From Quercus robur (lineage: Eukaryota; Streptophyta; Magnoliopsida; Fagales; Fagaceae), in the NCBI RefSeq assembly GCF_932294415.1, contig NC_065542.1, positions 45,101,942 through 45,165,941 of the forward strand: DNA of 64,000 nt, written 5' to 3'. Both the position numbers and the translations under genes were made by a program. Of this stretch, positions 10,449 through 20,975 are shown one piece after another (position 1 is the stretch's first letter; each line of letters begins with the position of its first letter). The notes under the pieces are model-generated. The model worked only from the letters and a program-made list of their open reading frames with translations, made no database searches and was not told the origin of the DNA.

Positions 10449-13400
10449 ATGGGAGATCGAAGGGAGGAGAGACGCCCAAAACCAATGGGCGGAAGGTTCA
10501 CAAGTTTCACTCCGTTGACCGCCTCGATAGACCAAGTCCTAATGCAGATTAAGGACGAAGGATCCTTGACGTTTCCGGGAAAGCTGAAGAGTGATCCCAA
10601 CAAAAGGTCCAGAGACAAATACTGCCGCTTCCACCGTGACCATGGTCACGACACGGCCGACTGCTATGATTTGAAGCAACAAATCGAAACCCTTATCCGA
10701 CAAGGGAAATTGAAGAAGTTCGTCAGTAAGGAGAGAACGGATCAACCCCCACAAGAACAACACCCCCGCCGAGAGAACGAGCGACCAAGGCCCCCATTGG
10801 GGGACATAAGGATGATAATTGGAGGAACAGGTGCGGCCGGATCGTCAAAAAAGGCTCGCAAAACATATCTTCGGATGGTACAGAATGTCCAATTAGCAGG
10901 CACAGTGCCAAAGATGGCAAGAAGGGGAGGCCCTATTATCGGGTTCTCGGAAGAGGATGCAAGGCGCCTACACCATCCACACGATGATGCCCTCGTCGTC
11001 ACCTTGCGGGCAGGCGATTACAACATCCACCGAGTGTTGGTCGACAACGGTAGTTCGGCCGACATCTTGTATTATCCGGCGTTCCAACAAATGAGGATTG
11101 ATAGGGAGCTGCTGATACCAACAAACGCCCCGCTCGTTGGTTTCGGAGGGAGTAGAATCTTCCCTTTGGGCGCAGTCACGTTATCGGTGACGGTAGGAGA
11201 TTACCCACAACAAATCACCAAGAACGTAACATTCTTGGTGGTCGATTGCTCGTCAGCCTACAATGCTATTATCGGGCGACCCACGCTCAACTCGTGGAAG
11301 GCAGCAACATCAACATACCACCTGATGATCAAGTTCCCAACAGAGTATGGGGTAGGAGAGCTACGCGGAAGTCAAATTGCCGCACGAGAATGCTACGTAG
11401 CTATGATGGAGGTGGAAGACCAGATCCAGGCTTTGAACATAGAAGAGCACCGAACGACGACAGAACCTACAGAGAAGCTAGAGGAGATAACTCTCGACGG
11501 TTCCAATCCAGACCGAACCACCAGGATCGGAACGCTTGCAAAACCCGCAATCCGCCAAGAGCTCGTGGCTTTCTTGAGAAGCAATAAGGATGTGTTCGCC
11601 TGGAGCCATGACGATATGCCAGGAATCGATCCCTCGGTCATGGTACATAAGTTGAACGTGTTGCCCTCGTTTCCACCCGTCCGACAAAAGAAGAGAGTAT
11701 TCGCCCCGGAACGAGACCAAGCAATAGCGGAAGAGGTCCGCAAACTCCAAGATGCAAGCTTCATCAGGGAAGTCTACTACCCCGATTGGCTGGCGAATGT
11801 GGTAATGGTGAAGAAAACGAGTGGCAAATGGCGGATGTGCGTGGACTTCACCGATCTTAACAAAGCATGCCCCAAAGATAGCTATCCCCTTCCAAGGGTC
11901 GACATCCTAGTGGACTCGACGGCTCAACACCAATTGCTAAGCTTCATGGATGCTTTCTCGGGTTATAACCAGATCCGCATGCACAAGGACGACCAGGAGA
12001 AGACTTCGTTTGTAACCAGTCAAGGTCTCTTCTGTTACAAAGTAATGCCATTCGGTCTGAAGAATGCAGGGGCAACATACCAGAGACTAATGAACAAGAT
12101 GTTCGCACAACAAATCGGGAGGAACGTCCAAGTTTATGTCGACGACATGCTGGTGAAGAGCCGGAAGGAGGAAGACCATTTGGAAGATCTCAAGGAAACA
12201 TTCGGCACACTCCGATCTTACAACATGAAGCTCAATCCAGGAAAGTGCGCGTTTGGTGTAACGGCAGGAAAATTCCTAGGATTCATGGTATCTCAAAGGG
12301 GGATTGAAGCTAACCCGGACAAAATCCGAGCCATAATGGAGATGGCCCCCCCGAGAAACGTGAAGGAAGTGCAGAGCCTTAACGGCAAGGTAGCGGCATT
12401 GAATAGATTCGTGTCGAGAGCGACGGACAAATGTTTACCTTTCTTCCGAACATTGAAAAAGTCATTCGAGTGGACGGACGAGTGTCAACGAGCATTCGAG
12501 GAGTTAAAAACCTATCTATCTTCACCACCTCTACTGAGCCCCTCGCAACCAGGTGAAGAGCTCTTCCTCTATTTGGCCGTCTCCACTGTGGCCGTCAGCG
12601 CGGCCTTAATCAGAGAGGAGGACAGGGCACAGAAGCCCGTGTACTACGCCAGCCGGGCGCTCCGCGGTGCCGAGGAAAGATACCAACCTATGGAGAAACT
12701 CGCTTTTGCGTTGGTCACGGCGGCTCGCAAGCTCAAGCCCTACTTTCAAGCCCATACCGTGAACGTAATGACCGACAAGCCCTTGCGAAGGGCACTAAGT
12801 AATCCTGAGGCCGCAGGTCGACTGACGCTGTGGGCAATAGAATTGAGTGAGTTTGACATCAAATACCGTCCACGTGTGGCCATTAAAGGACAAGCTGTAG
12901 CCGACTTCATAGCAGAGTTTACGCATGACGCGGACAAGGGGGCAGAAGAACCCCCCCAGTGGAACATCTACACCGACGGATCATCCAATAAGCGAGTTGG
13001 AGGAGCCGGCATAATATTGCTGTCACCTGAAGGAGACGAGATTGAATCTATGGTCCGTCTTGACTTCCCCATTACCAACAACGAAGCAGAATACGAAGCG
13101 GTAGCAGCAGGACTCGACCTAGTCAAAGCCGCCGGAGCTGAAAGTGTGGTCGTACATTGCGACTCTCAAGTCGTGACCAATCAAGTAAACGGAGATTATG
13201 AATGCAAAGGGGAAAGGTTGAAGAGATATCTTGATCAAGTGAGGGCTAGAGTCGACGGGCTGAAAGCAATATTCGTCCAGATCCCCAGGGGAGACAATGA
13301 GCCCGCTGATCGGCTAGCCAAAGCCGCTTCAGCAGAACATATGATAACACCGGGTAATGTGCTTTCCTTTGTTCAAATCTTTCCGCTAATAGACCCCGAC

Positions 13401-14666
13401 AACATGCAGGAGATACGCTCCGAAAGAAACTGGACTACGCAGATAACTTCATACCTAAAGGACGGGATATTGCCTGAAGAGAAGGAGGCAGCGAGAAAGT
13501 TAAAAGTCCGAGCGGCAAGGTTCGTCTTGATAAAAGACATTCTTTACAAGAGAGGTTTCTCCCGTCCTTACCTAAGATGTCTCGGGGTTGAAGAGGCAGA
13601 CTACGTGATGAGGGAAGTACACGAAGGAATATGCGGGAATCATTCTGGATCGCGGTCGTTGGTGCACAAACTGCTACGAGCTGGGTATTACTGGCCGACC
13701 ATGCAAAAGGATGCTGAGTCCTACGTTAAAAGATGCGACAAATGCCAGAGGTTCAGCCATTTTATCGGACAGCCAGCTGTAGAGCTAACCCCCATAACGG
13801 CTCCATGGCCGTTCGCTCAGTGGGGACTGGACATCATGGGACCTTTCCCAACGGCGATAAGGCAGTTAAAGTTCTTGGTAGTGGGTATTGACTACTTCAC
13901 GAAATGGGTAGAAGCAGAAGCCTTGGCCACCATTACAGAAAAGAACATTAGAAGTTTTGTCTGGCGGAACATAGTATGTAGGTTTGGTATTCCTAGAGTC
14001 CTTGTCTCAGATAACGGGAGGCAGTTCGATAACGGCCCCTTCCGTGATTTCTGCACACAGCTAGGAATAAAAAACCACTACTCATCACCCGCCCATCCTC
14101 AGGCTAACGGTCAGGTTGAGGTCACAAACCGATCCCTGCTAAAGATTATCAAGACTCGGCTCGAGGGGGCAAAGGGCATATGGCCAGAAGAATTGCCAAG
14201 CATACTGTGGGCGTATAGGACAACGGCGAGGACTCCGACAGGAGAGACACCGTTTCGACTGACCTACGGGAGCGAGGCAGTCATCCCAGCGGAAGTTGGG
14301 CTCACAAGCTACAGGGTTCACAACCACGACGAGGGAAGGAATGACGAATCCATGAGGCTACAACTGGACCTTATAGATGAGGTCAGGTCGGCAGCAGAAC
14401 AGAGGATCGCTAGATACCAGGATCGCATGTCCAGACATTTCAACTCCCGGGTCCGACAAAGAAGCTTCCAAGTTGGAGACCTCGTACTCAGGAGGGTCAT
14501 GGGTACAACTAGAGACCCTACACAGGGAAAACTCGGCCCCAACTGGGAAGGACCCTACAGAATTACGTCGTGGAAAAGGAAAGGGACATACCACCTGGAG
14601 ACAATAGACGGAGAAAAGCTACCACATCCGTGGAATGCCGAGCACTTGAGGAAATACTACCAGTGA
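10449..14666 (+). CDS. Gag C-terminus and Pol polyprotein, 1405 aa
   Basis: Domains in order: a Cys/His motif (residues about 58-72, CRFHRDHGHDTADC); aspartic protease with the active-site motif VDNGSS near residue 197; reverse transcriptase with YVDD near 563-566; RT-linked RNase H (about 715-800); a second, archaeal-like RNase H beginning at YTDGSS near residue 839; integrase with an HHCC zinc finger (about 1055-1100, ending CDKCQ); and the catalytic DD(E) residues in GLDIMGPFP, SDNGRQF and NGQVEV. The C-terminus has the usual GKLGPNWEGPY. All hallmark residues I checked are present. The ATG at 10449 follows the gag stop by one codon, so expression is more likely by readthrough than by separate initiation. 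Confidence 0.95.
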   Translation: MGDRREERRPKPMGGRFTSFTPLTASIDQVLMQIKDEGSLTFPGKLKSDPNKRSRDKYCRFHRDHGHDTADCYDLKQQIETLIRQGKLKKFVSKERTDQPPQEQHPRRENERPRPPLGDIRMIIGGTGAAGSSKKARKTYLRMVQNVQLAGTVPKMARRGGPIIGFSEEDARRLHHPHDDALVVTLRAGDYNIHRVLVDNGSSADILYYPAFQQMRIDRELLIPTNAPLVGFGGSRIFPLGAVTLSVTVGDYPQQITKNVTFLVVDCSSAYNAIIGRPTLNSWKAATSTYHLMIKFPTEYGVGELRGSQIAARECYVAMMEVEDQIQALNIEEHRTTTEPTEKLEEITLDGSNPDRTTRIGTLAKPAIRQELVAFLRSNKDVFAWSHDDMPGIDPSVMVHKLNVLPSFPPVRQKKRVFAPERDQAIAEEVRKLQDASFIREVYYPDWLANVVMVKKTSGKWRMCVDFTDLNKACPKDSYPLPRVDILVDSTAQHQLLSFMDAFSGYNQIRMHKDDQEKTSFVTSQGLFCYKVMPFGLKNAGATYQRLMNKMFAQQIGRNVQVYVDDMLVKSRKEEDHLEDLKETFGTLRSYNMKLNPGKCAFGVTAGKFLGFMVSQRGIEANPDKIRAIMEMAPPRNVKEVQSLNGKVAALNRFVSRATDKCLPFFRTLKKSFEWTDECQRAFEELKTYLSSPPLLSPSQPGEELFLYLAVSTVAVSAALIREEDRAQKPVYYASRALRGAEERYQPMEKLAFALVTAARKLKPYFQAHTVNVMTDKPLRRALSNPEAAGRLTLWAIELSEFDIKYRPRVAIKGQAVADFIAEFTHDADKGAEEPPQWNIYTDGSSNKRVGGAGIILLSPEGDEIESMVRLDFPITNNEAEYEAVAAGLDLVKAAGAESVVVHCDSQVVTNQVNGDYECKGERLKRYLDQVRARVDGLKAIFVQIPRGDNEPADRLAKAASAEHMITPGNVLSFVQIFPLIDPDNMQEIRSERNWTTQITSYLKDGILPEEKEAARKLKVRAARFVLIKDILYKRGFSRPYLRCLGVEEADYVMREVHEGICGNHSGSRSLVHKLLRAGYYWPTMQKDAESYVKRCDKCQRFSHFIGQPAVELTPITAPWPFAQWGLDIMGPFPTAIRQLKFLVVGIDYFTKWVEAEALATITEKNIRSFVWRNIVCRFGIPRVLVSDNGRQFDNGPFRDFCTQLGIKNHYSSPAHPQANGQVEVTNRSLLKIIKTRLEGAKGIWPEELPSILWAYRTTARTPTGETPFRLTYGSEAVIPAEVGLTSYRVHNHDEGRNDESMRLQLDLIDEVRSAAEQRIARYQDRMSRHFNSRVRQRSFQVGDLVLRRVMGTTRDPTQGKLGPNWEGPYRITSWKRKGTYHLETIDGEKLPHPWNAEHLRKYYQ

Positions 14667-14880
14667 TAGCGACACGACAACCAGTTTCTCTTTTAAGACT
14701 TTTTGGCATTATTAACTTTTATTGGCACTGTTTAACTATTTTTGCTACAATATTGTCGTGCCTTTTTTTAAGCCCAAGGGGGCAGGCACTTTTCCTTTAC
14801 GCATTTTATAATCAGATGCAATTTTGATCTTCTACTCGAATGTCTGTCATTGCAATTGTCTACAAAGATAACGGAAACAA
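14667..14880 (+). other. 3' untranslated spacer after pol
   Basis: Two stops (TGA TAG) close pol. The following 200 bp are T-rich and contain AAGCCCAAGGGGGCAGG (about 14771-14787), a purine-rich block resembling an internal polypurine tract. No gene seen. Confidence 0.5.
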
Positions 14881-14884
14881 TAGA

Positions 14885-15900
14885 AGTCCACAAGATGGAC
14901 GGATTATCCTACAGGGACGATCACCCTAAGTCCATAAGGTGGACGGATCATCCTACCGGGATGATAACCTTAAGTCCACAAGATGGACGGATGCAATATG
15001 AAATCCACAATGTGGACGGATCATCCCACCAGGATGATAATCTTAAGTCCACAAGATGGACGGATACAATATGAAGTCCACAAAGTGGACGGATCATCCT
15101 ACAGGGATGATAACCTTAAGTCCACAAGATGGACGGATACAATATGAAGTCCACAAAGTGGACGGATCATCCTACAGGGATGATAACCTTAAGTCCACAA
15201 GAGGGACGGATACAATATGAAGTCCACAAAGTGGACGAATCATCCCACCGGGATGATAACCTTAAGTCCACAAGAGGGACGGATACAATATGAAGTCCAC
15301 AAGATGGACGGATCATCCCACCAGGATGATAATCTTAAGTCCACAAGAGGGACGGATACAATATGAAGTCCACAAAGTGGACGGATCATCCCACCGGGAT
15401 GATAACCTTAAGTCCACAAGAGGGACGGATACAATATGAAGTCCACAAGATGGACGGATCATCCCACCAGGATGATAATCTTAAGTCCACAAGATGGACG
15501 GATACAATATGAAGTCCACAAAGTGGACGAATCATCCTACAGGGATGATAATCTTAAGTCCACAAGATGGACGGATACAATATGAAGTCCACAAAGTGGA
15601 CGGATCATCCTACAGGGATGATAACCTTAAGTCCACAAGATGGACGGATACAATATGAGGTCCACAAGATGGACGGATCATCCCACAGAGGCGATCACCC
15701 TAAGTCCACAAGGTGGACGGATCACCCTACACGGATGAATACCTTAAGTCCACAGGATGGACGGACGCAAAATCTGAGCCCACATAGTGGACGGATCACT
15801 AAGGTGATTGAAATTGAGTCCACAAGGTGGACGGATCACTAAGGTGATGAAATTAGTGCACAAAGTGGACAGATCACTAAGATGTTGAAAAAATAGACGA
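14885..15900 (+). repeat. 73-bp tandem repeat array with nested dyads
   Basis: About ten copies of a 73-bp composite unit. Successive ATACAATATG marks fall exactly 73 bp apart (15064, 15137, 15210 and onward to about 15648), with more diverged units on both sides. Each unit carries GTCCAC-AAA-GTGGAC (or GTCCA-CAAGA-TGGAC) and ATCATCC-TACAG-GGATGAT, which are inverted repeats with 3-5 nt loops. Small tandem arrays in the 3' untranslated part are known for TAT elements and can seed satellites. The array lies between the convergent ends of pol and the antisense gene. Confidence 0.93.
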
Positions 15901-16313
15901 GCGTGCTCGCAAAGTGGACGGAAGTTAACTACGTTAAAATTTTTTACAAGTCCATCAAATACGCGATATATTTAAAATTGATGTACAACGCCACAAAGTG
16001 GACGGTTCTACTAATAAACCTCTCAAAACAGACGGAGAAGGAAAATTCTAAACGATGTAAGTGCTCAATCAACACAAGATAAATAAGTCTACAATGCGGA
16101 CGGATTGTCACAGAAATATTCTCACAAAAAATCCTTCCTCAAGAAGGGAGACGGAGCTTTAGACAAAATACCAAACAATTGTAAAAAGCATATCTGAACA
16201 TTAAGCAAAAAGCCCCCAAAGGCAAATGTTTAATACAATTAAAAAGGACGGATTGTCTTAAAAAATGAATAAAAAAGAAGGACGGATTGTTCACAAAATA
16301 AAGTACATATGCA
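15901..16313. other. Spacer between array and antisense gene
   Basis: Degenerate fragments of the array (GTGGACGG, GGACGGATTG) continue to about 16290. No reading frame is supported. It would contain the 3' UTR of the antisense gene. Confidence 0.55.
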
Positions 16314-18460
16314 TCAATCTTTCTTTTCTTCAGTAACCGGGACATCCTTCGACGGGGCGGAATCTCCGTCTCCTTGAGTAGCACCGTCGCCAAAAAGGTC
16401 CTCCGTATTTTCTGAGGCGACGGGGAGGGCAGAAGTCTGGGCTTGATCTTCAAGTTTGACCATCGTCAAATCCAGCTCTGGATAAGCCTTCTTGACTTGA
16501 CGGAGAGAGTCATCAAAGCCTTGAAGGAAGGAGTCCGACAGCTCGCCCAAACAGGTTTCCGAGCATCGATACTCCTCGACGGCTGCCTCTTTCGCCTGAC
16601 GGATCTCAACTTTGAGTTGTTTGATCTCTGCCTCTTTATTCTCTATGGCCGTCAGCGCAGTGGCCGTCTTCTCCTCCAGCTCCTTCCTCACCTTCTCAGA
16701 AAGCTCCAGCTTCCTCTCCATCTTGGACCTCCATTGATGGAGTTGTCCGAGCTCCTCCTCCGTCTGCTCTGCCTTTGCGCGAACCCGGTCCAAGGCACTC
16801 TCACGGTTGAGACACCGGTCCAGTAGACCCTTCATCATGACCAAGGACTGCGAGTAGAAAAGAGACCGTCACATAATGTAAATAAAAAAAAAAGAGAAAA
16901 AAGAAAAGTGTAAAAACTTATTTGACATAGCCAACCTGAGCGACGGCAAAGAAGCCCGTCTCCCCCATGGCCTCCGTCGAATGGTTTCCCAGATCTTCGT
17001 AGTCTTCTGCCGTGATGATGGACGACAGCTTCTCCAATGCATACTTGGAGTCGTCGCGGAGAAGGGAAGGAGGTCTCTCTTGCTTACCCTCTGGGGCCGT
17101 CATCAGTCCTTTACCCGTCCCCTTCTTAGCTGGAGTGACGGTCTTGATACCTTCAGCCATTAAACCAACCACAGGTTCAAGTGAGACCTTTGGTTGCTTG
17201 AATGGACGGTCAGATTTTGATGTTGGTTTCCTCTTAGGTGCTGAAGCCGACACCTTAGGAACCACCTCGCCGGATTCCCTCTTCTTGACGGCTTGGGATT
17301 TGATCAGAGCTCTCCTTTTTGAGTCCTCCATCTCTGCAAATAATGACGGATGAAATTAAAACAAAATAAAGCTAAGTAAATGGCAAAGTAAAGTCGACGG
17401 GCTTACGTTTATGAACGCGCTCGTCGTATCTTATTGCTTCTTGGGTGGGCTCAGGACCGTCGCAGTACCAGTGTATGGTCCTCGGATTCACCAACTTAGC
17501 CCAAGTCCTTTCCTCCGGCGTAGTCTTCTTGCAAACCTTTTCAAGAAAGCTAAACTCCTCGAGGCTGACTTGAGGGCGCCGTCTACCTGCAAAGAAAAAA
17601 TGATCAAGATATACACATATAACTGGACGGATGTGAAAGGCAGTACAAAATTTAGACGGAAGCATACGTGTCTGATTTATAACTGCCCAAGTTGTGTCGA
17701 CGGGCATGTAATCCGTCTCCCCTGGATGGTTCATCCATCTGTCACCCTCCAGGAAAAAGTACCGACTCTTCCAGTCTCTATTTGAGTCTGGGGTCTCAAA
17801 GATCACCTTCAACAAGGGGCTCCGACTGGCAAAACTGTACATCCCCCTTGATCCCGAGATCTCGTCTGGACGGTAACAGTGAAGAAATTCACGGACCGTC
17901 AACTTCCTTTCCCCGTTTGACATTGCACCGTAAAGGATCTCCATGGCTATGAAGACCCTCCAGGCGTTAGGGGATATCTGGGTGACGGACAACCCCAGAT
18001 ACTGCAAGAGTTCCCTATGAAGTGTAGAAAGCGGGAATCGAAGTCCAGCCTTCAATGCCTGCTCGTACACTCCTACACCGTCTACCCCTTCGTAATAACA
18101 CTTCTCCGACCCATATGGTAGACGGATGGAGACATAGTCTGGGATTTGGAAGTTGGTCCTGAAGGTGCTGAAATGTTTCTCCCTGATGACGGATGTAAAC
18201 CTATGCACAGTCCACTCTGGCAACATGATGAACTACCTTAGTCCATCAGCGCCTACGACGGACTCCAGTGGTCGATCCCCGTCATCATCGGAACCCTCTA
18301 CTTCGACTATCTCCACATCCTCATTTGTTGAGGACGAAGAGGAGGCAGACGGACTCCTATCTTCGCCGGGGCTCTCTTGGTCTTTATGACCGGACGGGTA
18401 TACATCCTCGTATTCCGTCCCATCACGAACCACCGACTGGTTACTTGACGCACTAGACAT
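16314..18460 (-). CDS. Antisense intron-containing TAT extra ORF
   Basis: Four exons (minus strand): 18460-17668, 17586-17407, 17333-16936 and 16847-16314. All introns are GT-AG, with lengths 81, 73 and 88 nt. From the internal ATG at 18226 the exons total 1671 nt (556 codons plus stop). Exon 1 holds an acidic Ser-rich N-terminus (18460-18236) and then a domain of the Transposase_28 'putative gypsy type' kind (GLRFPLSTLHRELLQYLGL, PNAWRVFIAM). Exon 3 is basic and exon 4 is a long coiled coil (about 16550-16840) with an acidic tail. TAG at 18235-18233 interrupts the frame between the N-terminus and the domain, so either translation starts at 18226 or this copy is broken. Its function in the lineage is unknown. 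Confidence 0.82.
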
Positions 18461-18463
18461 TTC

Positions 18464-18582
18464 CTACAGTTGACAATAAAACCTAAGACCGACGGGTTTG
18501 AAAGTGTTGACGGGTATGGAAAGCCTAACAACAATGCATGGACGAAAATGTAACTTGACTATAGTAAAATAGAAGCACTTAC
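18464..18582 (-). other. 5'-UTR intron of the antisense gene
   Basis: The minus strand reads a GTAAGTG donor at 18582 and a CTGTAG acceptor ending at 18464, three bases before the ATG at 18460. The 119-nt interval has the T-rich look of a plant intron. It matters because it places the transcription start upstream, near the TATA box at 18745. Confidence 0.6.
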
Positions 18583-18743
18583 CGAACTTGGCAGAGGATA
18601 GGTGACGGTTGGTGTAATCAGCAAGTATTCGTCCTCGACGGATTGCACTGATAAGGTTGACGGCTTTGCTCTGACAGGGTTGACGACTTCGCTCTGACAA
18701 GTGTTTTCTGAGTGAAAATTGAAAAATGAAAGAGTAAGGCGCC

Positions 18744-18756
18744 TTATATATATAGG
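18744..18756 (-). promoter_or_regulatory. TATA box of the antisense gene
   Basis: The minus strand reads CCTATATATATAAGG, about 285 bp upstream of the antisense ATG and about 165 bp before the 5'-UTR intron. It is the best TATA element in this stretch. With it, the antisense unit does not depend on LTR transcription. Confidence 0.6.
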
Positions 18757-19023
18757 AAGTGCACGGAAGACGAAGCGACGCTTCGATCCTATACAACGAC
18801 CATTCAGAGAGTGACACGTGGCATGCTTAATAAATGCTGACAACCTGTCAGTACGTACCAACAGATTTGTACCCGCCATGTATCCGTCAACTTGATGATT
18901 CTTCCTTTGACGGGTTGATCCAGCTGGGACCGTCGTTCTATTTTGCATGAATCCGTCATAGCCATATGTAAGGACCGTCACCCCACTGATCCTTTGACCT
19001 TAAAGGTGACGGATCATTGGGGT

Positions 19024-19035
19024 GAAGGGGGCAAC
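19024..19035 (+). other. Polypurine tract
   Basis: GAAGGGGGCAAC directly precedes the 3' LTR (19036). It is the expected plus-strand priming site. The CAAC between the purines and the LTR is a small spacer. Confidence 0.75.
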
Positions 19036-19488
19036 TGAAGATGATAAAATATTGGGCATGATGGGCTTACCTTAATGGGCCTGACGGATTGGGTCTCTTG
19101 GGCCTGCGTAAGTATGGTCCCAGCTTTGAAGGCCCATCACTACTGACGCAGCAAGGGCCCATGGTCCGGTAATGAGAATCCTTGCTCACCACGTTTGGAA
19201 GAATTGGGAATAGAGTCCCACATTGAAAAGATGTGGGAACCAAAAAGGGAAAGTCAACCCCTTATCACTATAAAAGGCGTAATACCCACAGAAATCGAGG
19301 TATGCTTTTATGAACCCTCTCTAACGCACTAAGTAAAACAAAGGAATTCTAACTTGACCGTCGGAGAGCCTTCGGCCGGCACCACACCGGTGCTTCTCTG
19401 AAGGATTCTTTGGTTTGTTTCGTCGTGCAGGTTCGATTCGAGTCGCGAGTACGGTGTGACCCATTGGTGACGGTTTTCGACGTCATCA
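19036..19488 (+). repeat. 3' LTR (453 bp)
   Basis: Same length and ends as the 5' LTR; one difference seen (G at 19447). It is followed by the ATAAT target duplication at 19489-19493. Confidence 0.97.
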
Positions 19489-19493
19489 ATAAT

Positions 19494-19780
19494 TAATGGT
19501 GAAGAGAGAGTTGATACCAAGATACAAAGGTGAAGTTTAGAGTTTATATATATTAAAAGAAAGCTGAAGTAGCCATGTGACAGTGAAAATAAATAAGAAG
19601 TTGATAGATTTCAGCAGATGAACCTTCTATCCATCTATCAAAAAAACCTTCTATCCTTTACTAAAAAAAAGCATAATAGATTAACCAAAATAGGAGGAAA
19701 AGTGAAGAGAAAAAAAAAAGTATTAGAAATGAAAAAACGTGAAGGAAAAAATAATTACAGAAAAATATTAGAAACATATA

Positions 19781-19811
<31 letters not shown>

Positions 19812-20967
19812 AATCTTCAATATAATTGATTAGGTGTAATACACTATTAGACATTTGTGTCTATCCAAAGTGTTATTTTCCCTTAAAAGAAGTCTATCCA
19901 AAGAAGAGATTGATATATTATTAAATTATTAAGTTTTTGTGTTCATCAAACTTTATCCAAAGAGGTGATAAAGTAGTAGACAAAATTCTAATAATAACAA
20001 ATAATTTGCCCAAGATGCACACTTTAATTAAAAATCATATGTAATTTAAATAAAAGATAACAACAATTAAGTTTTTTGTATTTATCTAAAAAATTGATAG
20101 AGATGTATATTATATATATTTTTAAAAATCTAATAAAATTTCTACAATTTGGTAAAACCACATGACGCAACCACGGTGTCTAAGTCCAACTTTTATTATA
20201 TATATAATAATATGATTGGTAGAACATCAGTCCATAAGGATGCTCAATTCTAATTGCCCAATTCGACTACTTCTTGCAAACTTCCCATTTGTATGAATCT
20301 ACTATCCCTAAATAATACCACAACAACCTCTTTGATTTGTTGTAGCTTTGTGGTGTTGTTCAAATCAAGCTTTGATGAACTGGTATAAGTTTGGTATAAA
20401 ATCATAGGCACACAAACATCACAACAACTTTTGTTATACGTGAGTTTCTTTGTGTATGTGATGACGGCCATAAAATATGCATTTTATATGTTCTAGAACC
20501 CTAGAACATGAATCCCAAGACAAACCAAGCCATCTTGGGCAAAAACAAAAAATTACTATTTAGTTTTCCCATAACTCAATAGATTGAGTGGTTTCAAGCC
20601 AGGAATCGAGATTAATTTATTCTCAATTGATCAACAAATATTGAGACCTACACTTGTAGTTTTTCTTGAGCAATTAATTGAGTAGTCATGTATCTTAAAT
20701 AATACCACTTTTGAGTAACAATATGACACAATTAAACTTGGACTTAATTACATAAAAAAAAAAAAAAAAAAAAGTGTTTTGATATCAGATATGCCAACAT
20801 ACAAAAATATGACCCTTATAGTGGAGAACAAAACTAAAATGCAATGGTGAAACAAATTTCTCATCAAATTTCTTAAGCTTGTTGGTTATAAGAGGGACAA
20901 AGAGATAACATATTTATATCTAAAAATATGGAGGGGAAGAAGTAAAAAAAAAACATATTAACTAATA
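19494..20967. other. Intergenic DNA, no gene seen
   Basis: AT-rich, with a TA run and T tract (19773-19812) and poly-A near 20755. A block at 20020-20110 (TTAATTAAAAATCATATGTAA) resembles 6262-6340 and suggests an old shared repeat. Confidence 0.6.
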
Positions 20968-20975
20968 AATAGGGA

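Larger units (their letters stand above)
8920..19488 (+). mobile_element. Complete Ty3/gypsy LTR retrotransposon, TAT lineage
   Basis: The element is 10,569 bp with 453-bp LTRs, a 5-bp ATAAT target duplication, primer-binding site, gag, pol (protease, RT, RNase H, second archaeal-like RNase H, integrase), a 3' tandem array, an antisense gene and a polypurine tract. The extra RNase H after the RT-linked one, integrase last, and an additional antisense ORF before the 3' LTR are known marks of the TAT (Retand/Ogre-related) lineage. The LTRs differ at one base by eye, so insertion was recent. A single stop separates gag from pol, and another in-frame stop lies in the antisense gene. The rest of the coding sequence is intact. 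Confidence 0.97.

Noticed and set aside
10255..14607. Many overlapping frames inside gag-pol
   Set aside because: Shadows of the pol frame, which carries all conserved motifs.
14885..15900. CRISPR-like regular repeat array
   Set aside because: Tandem units abut with no unique spacers, and the context is a plant retrotransposon.
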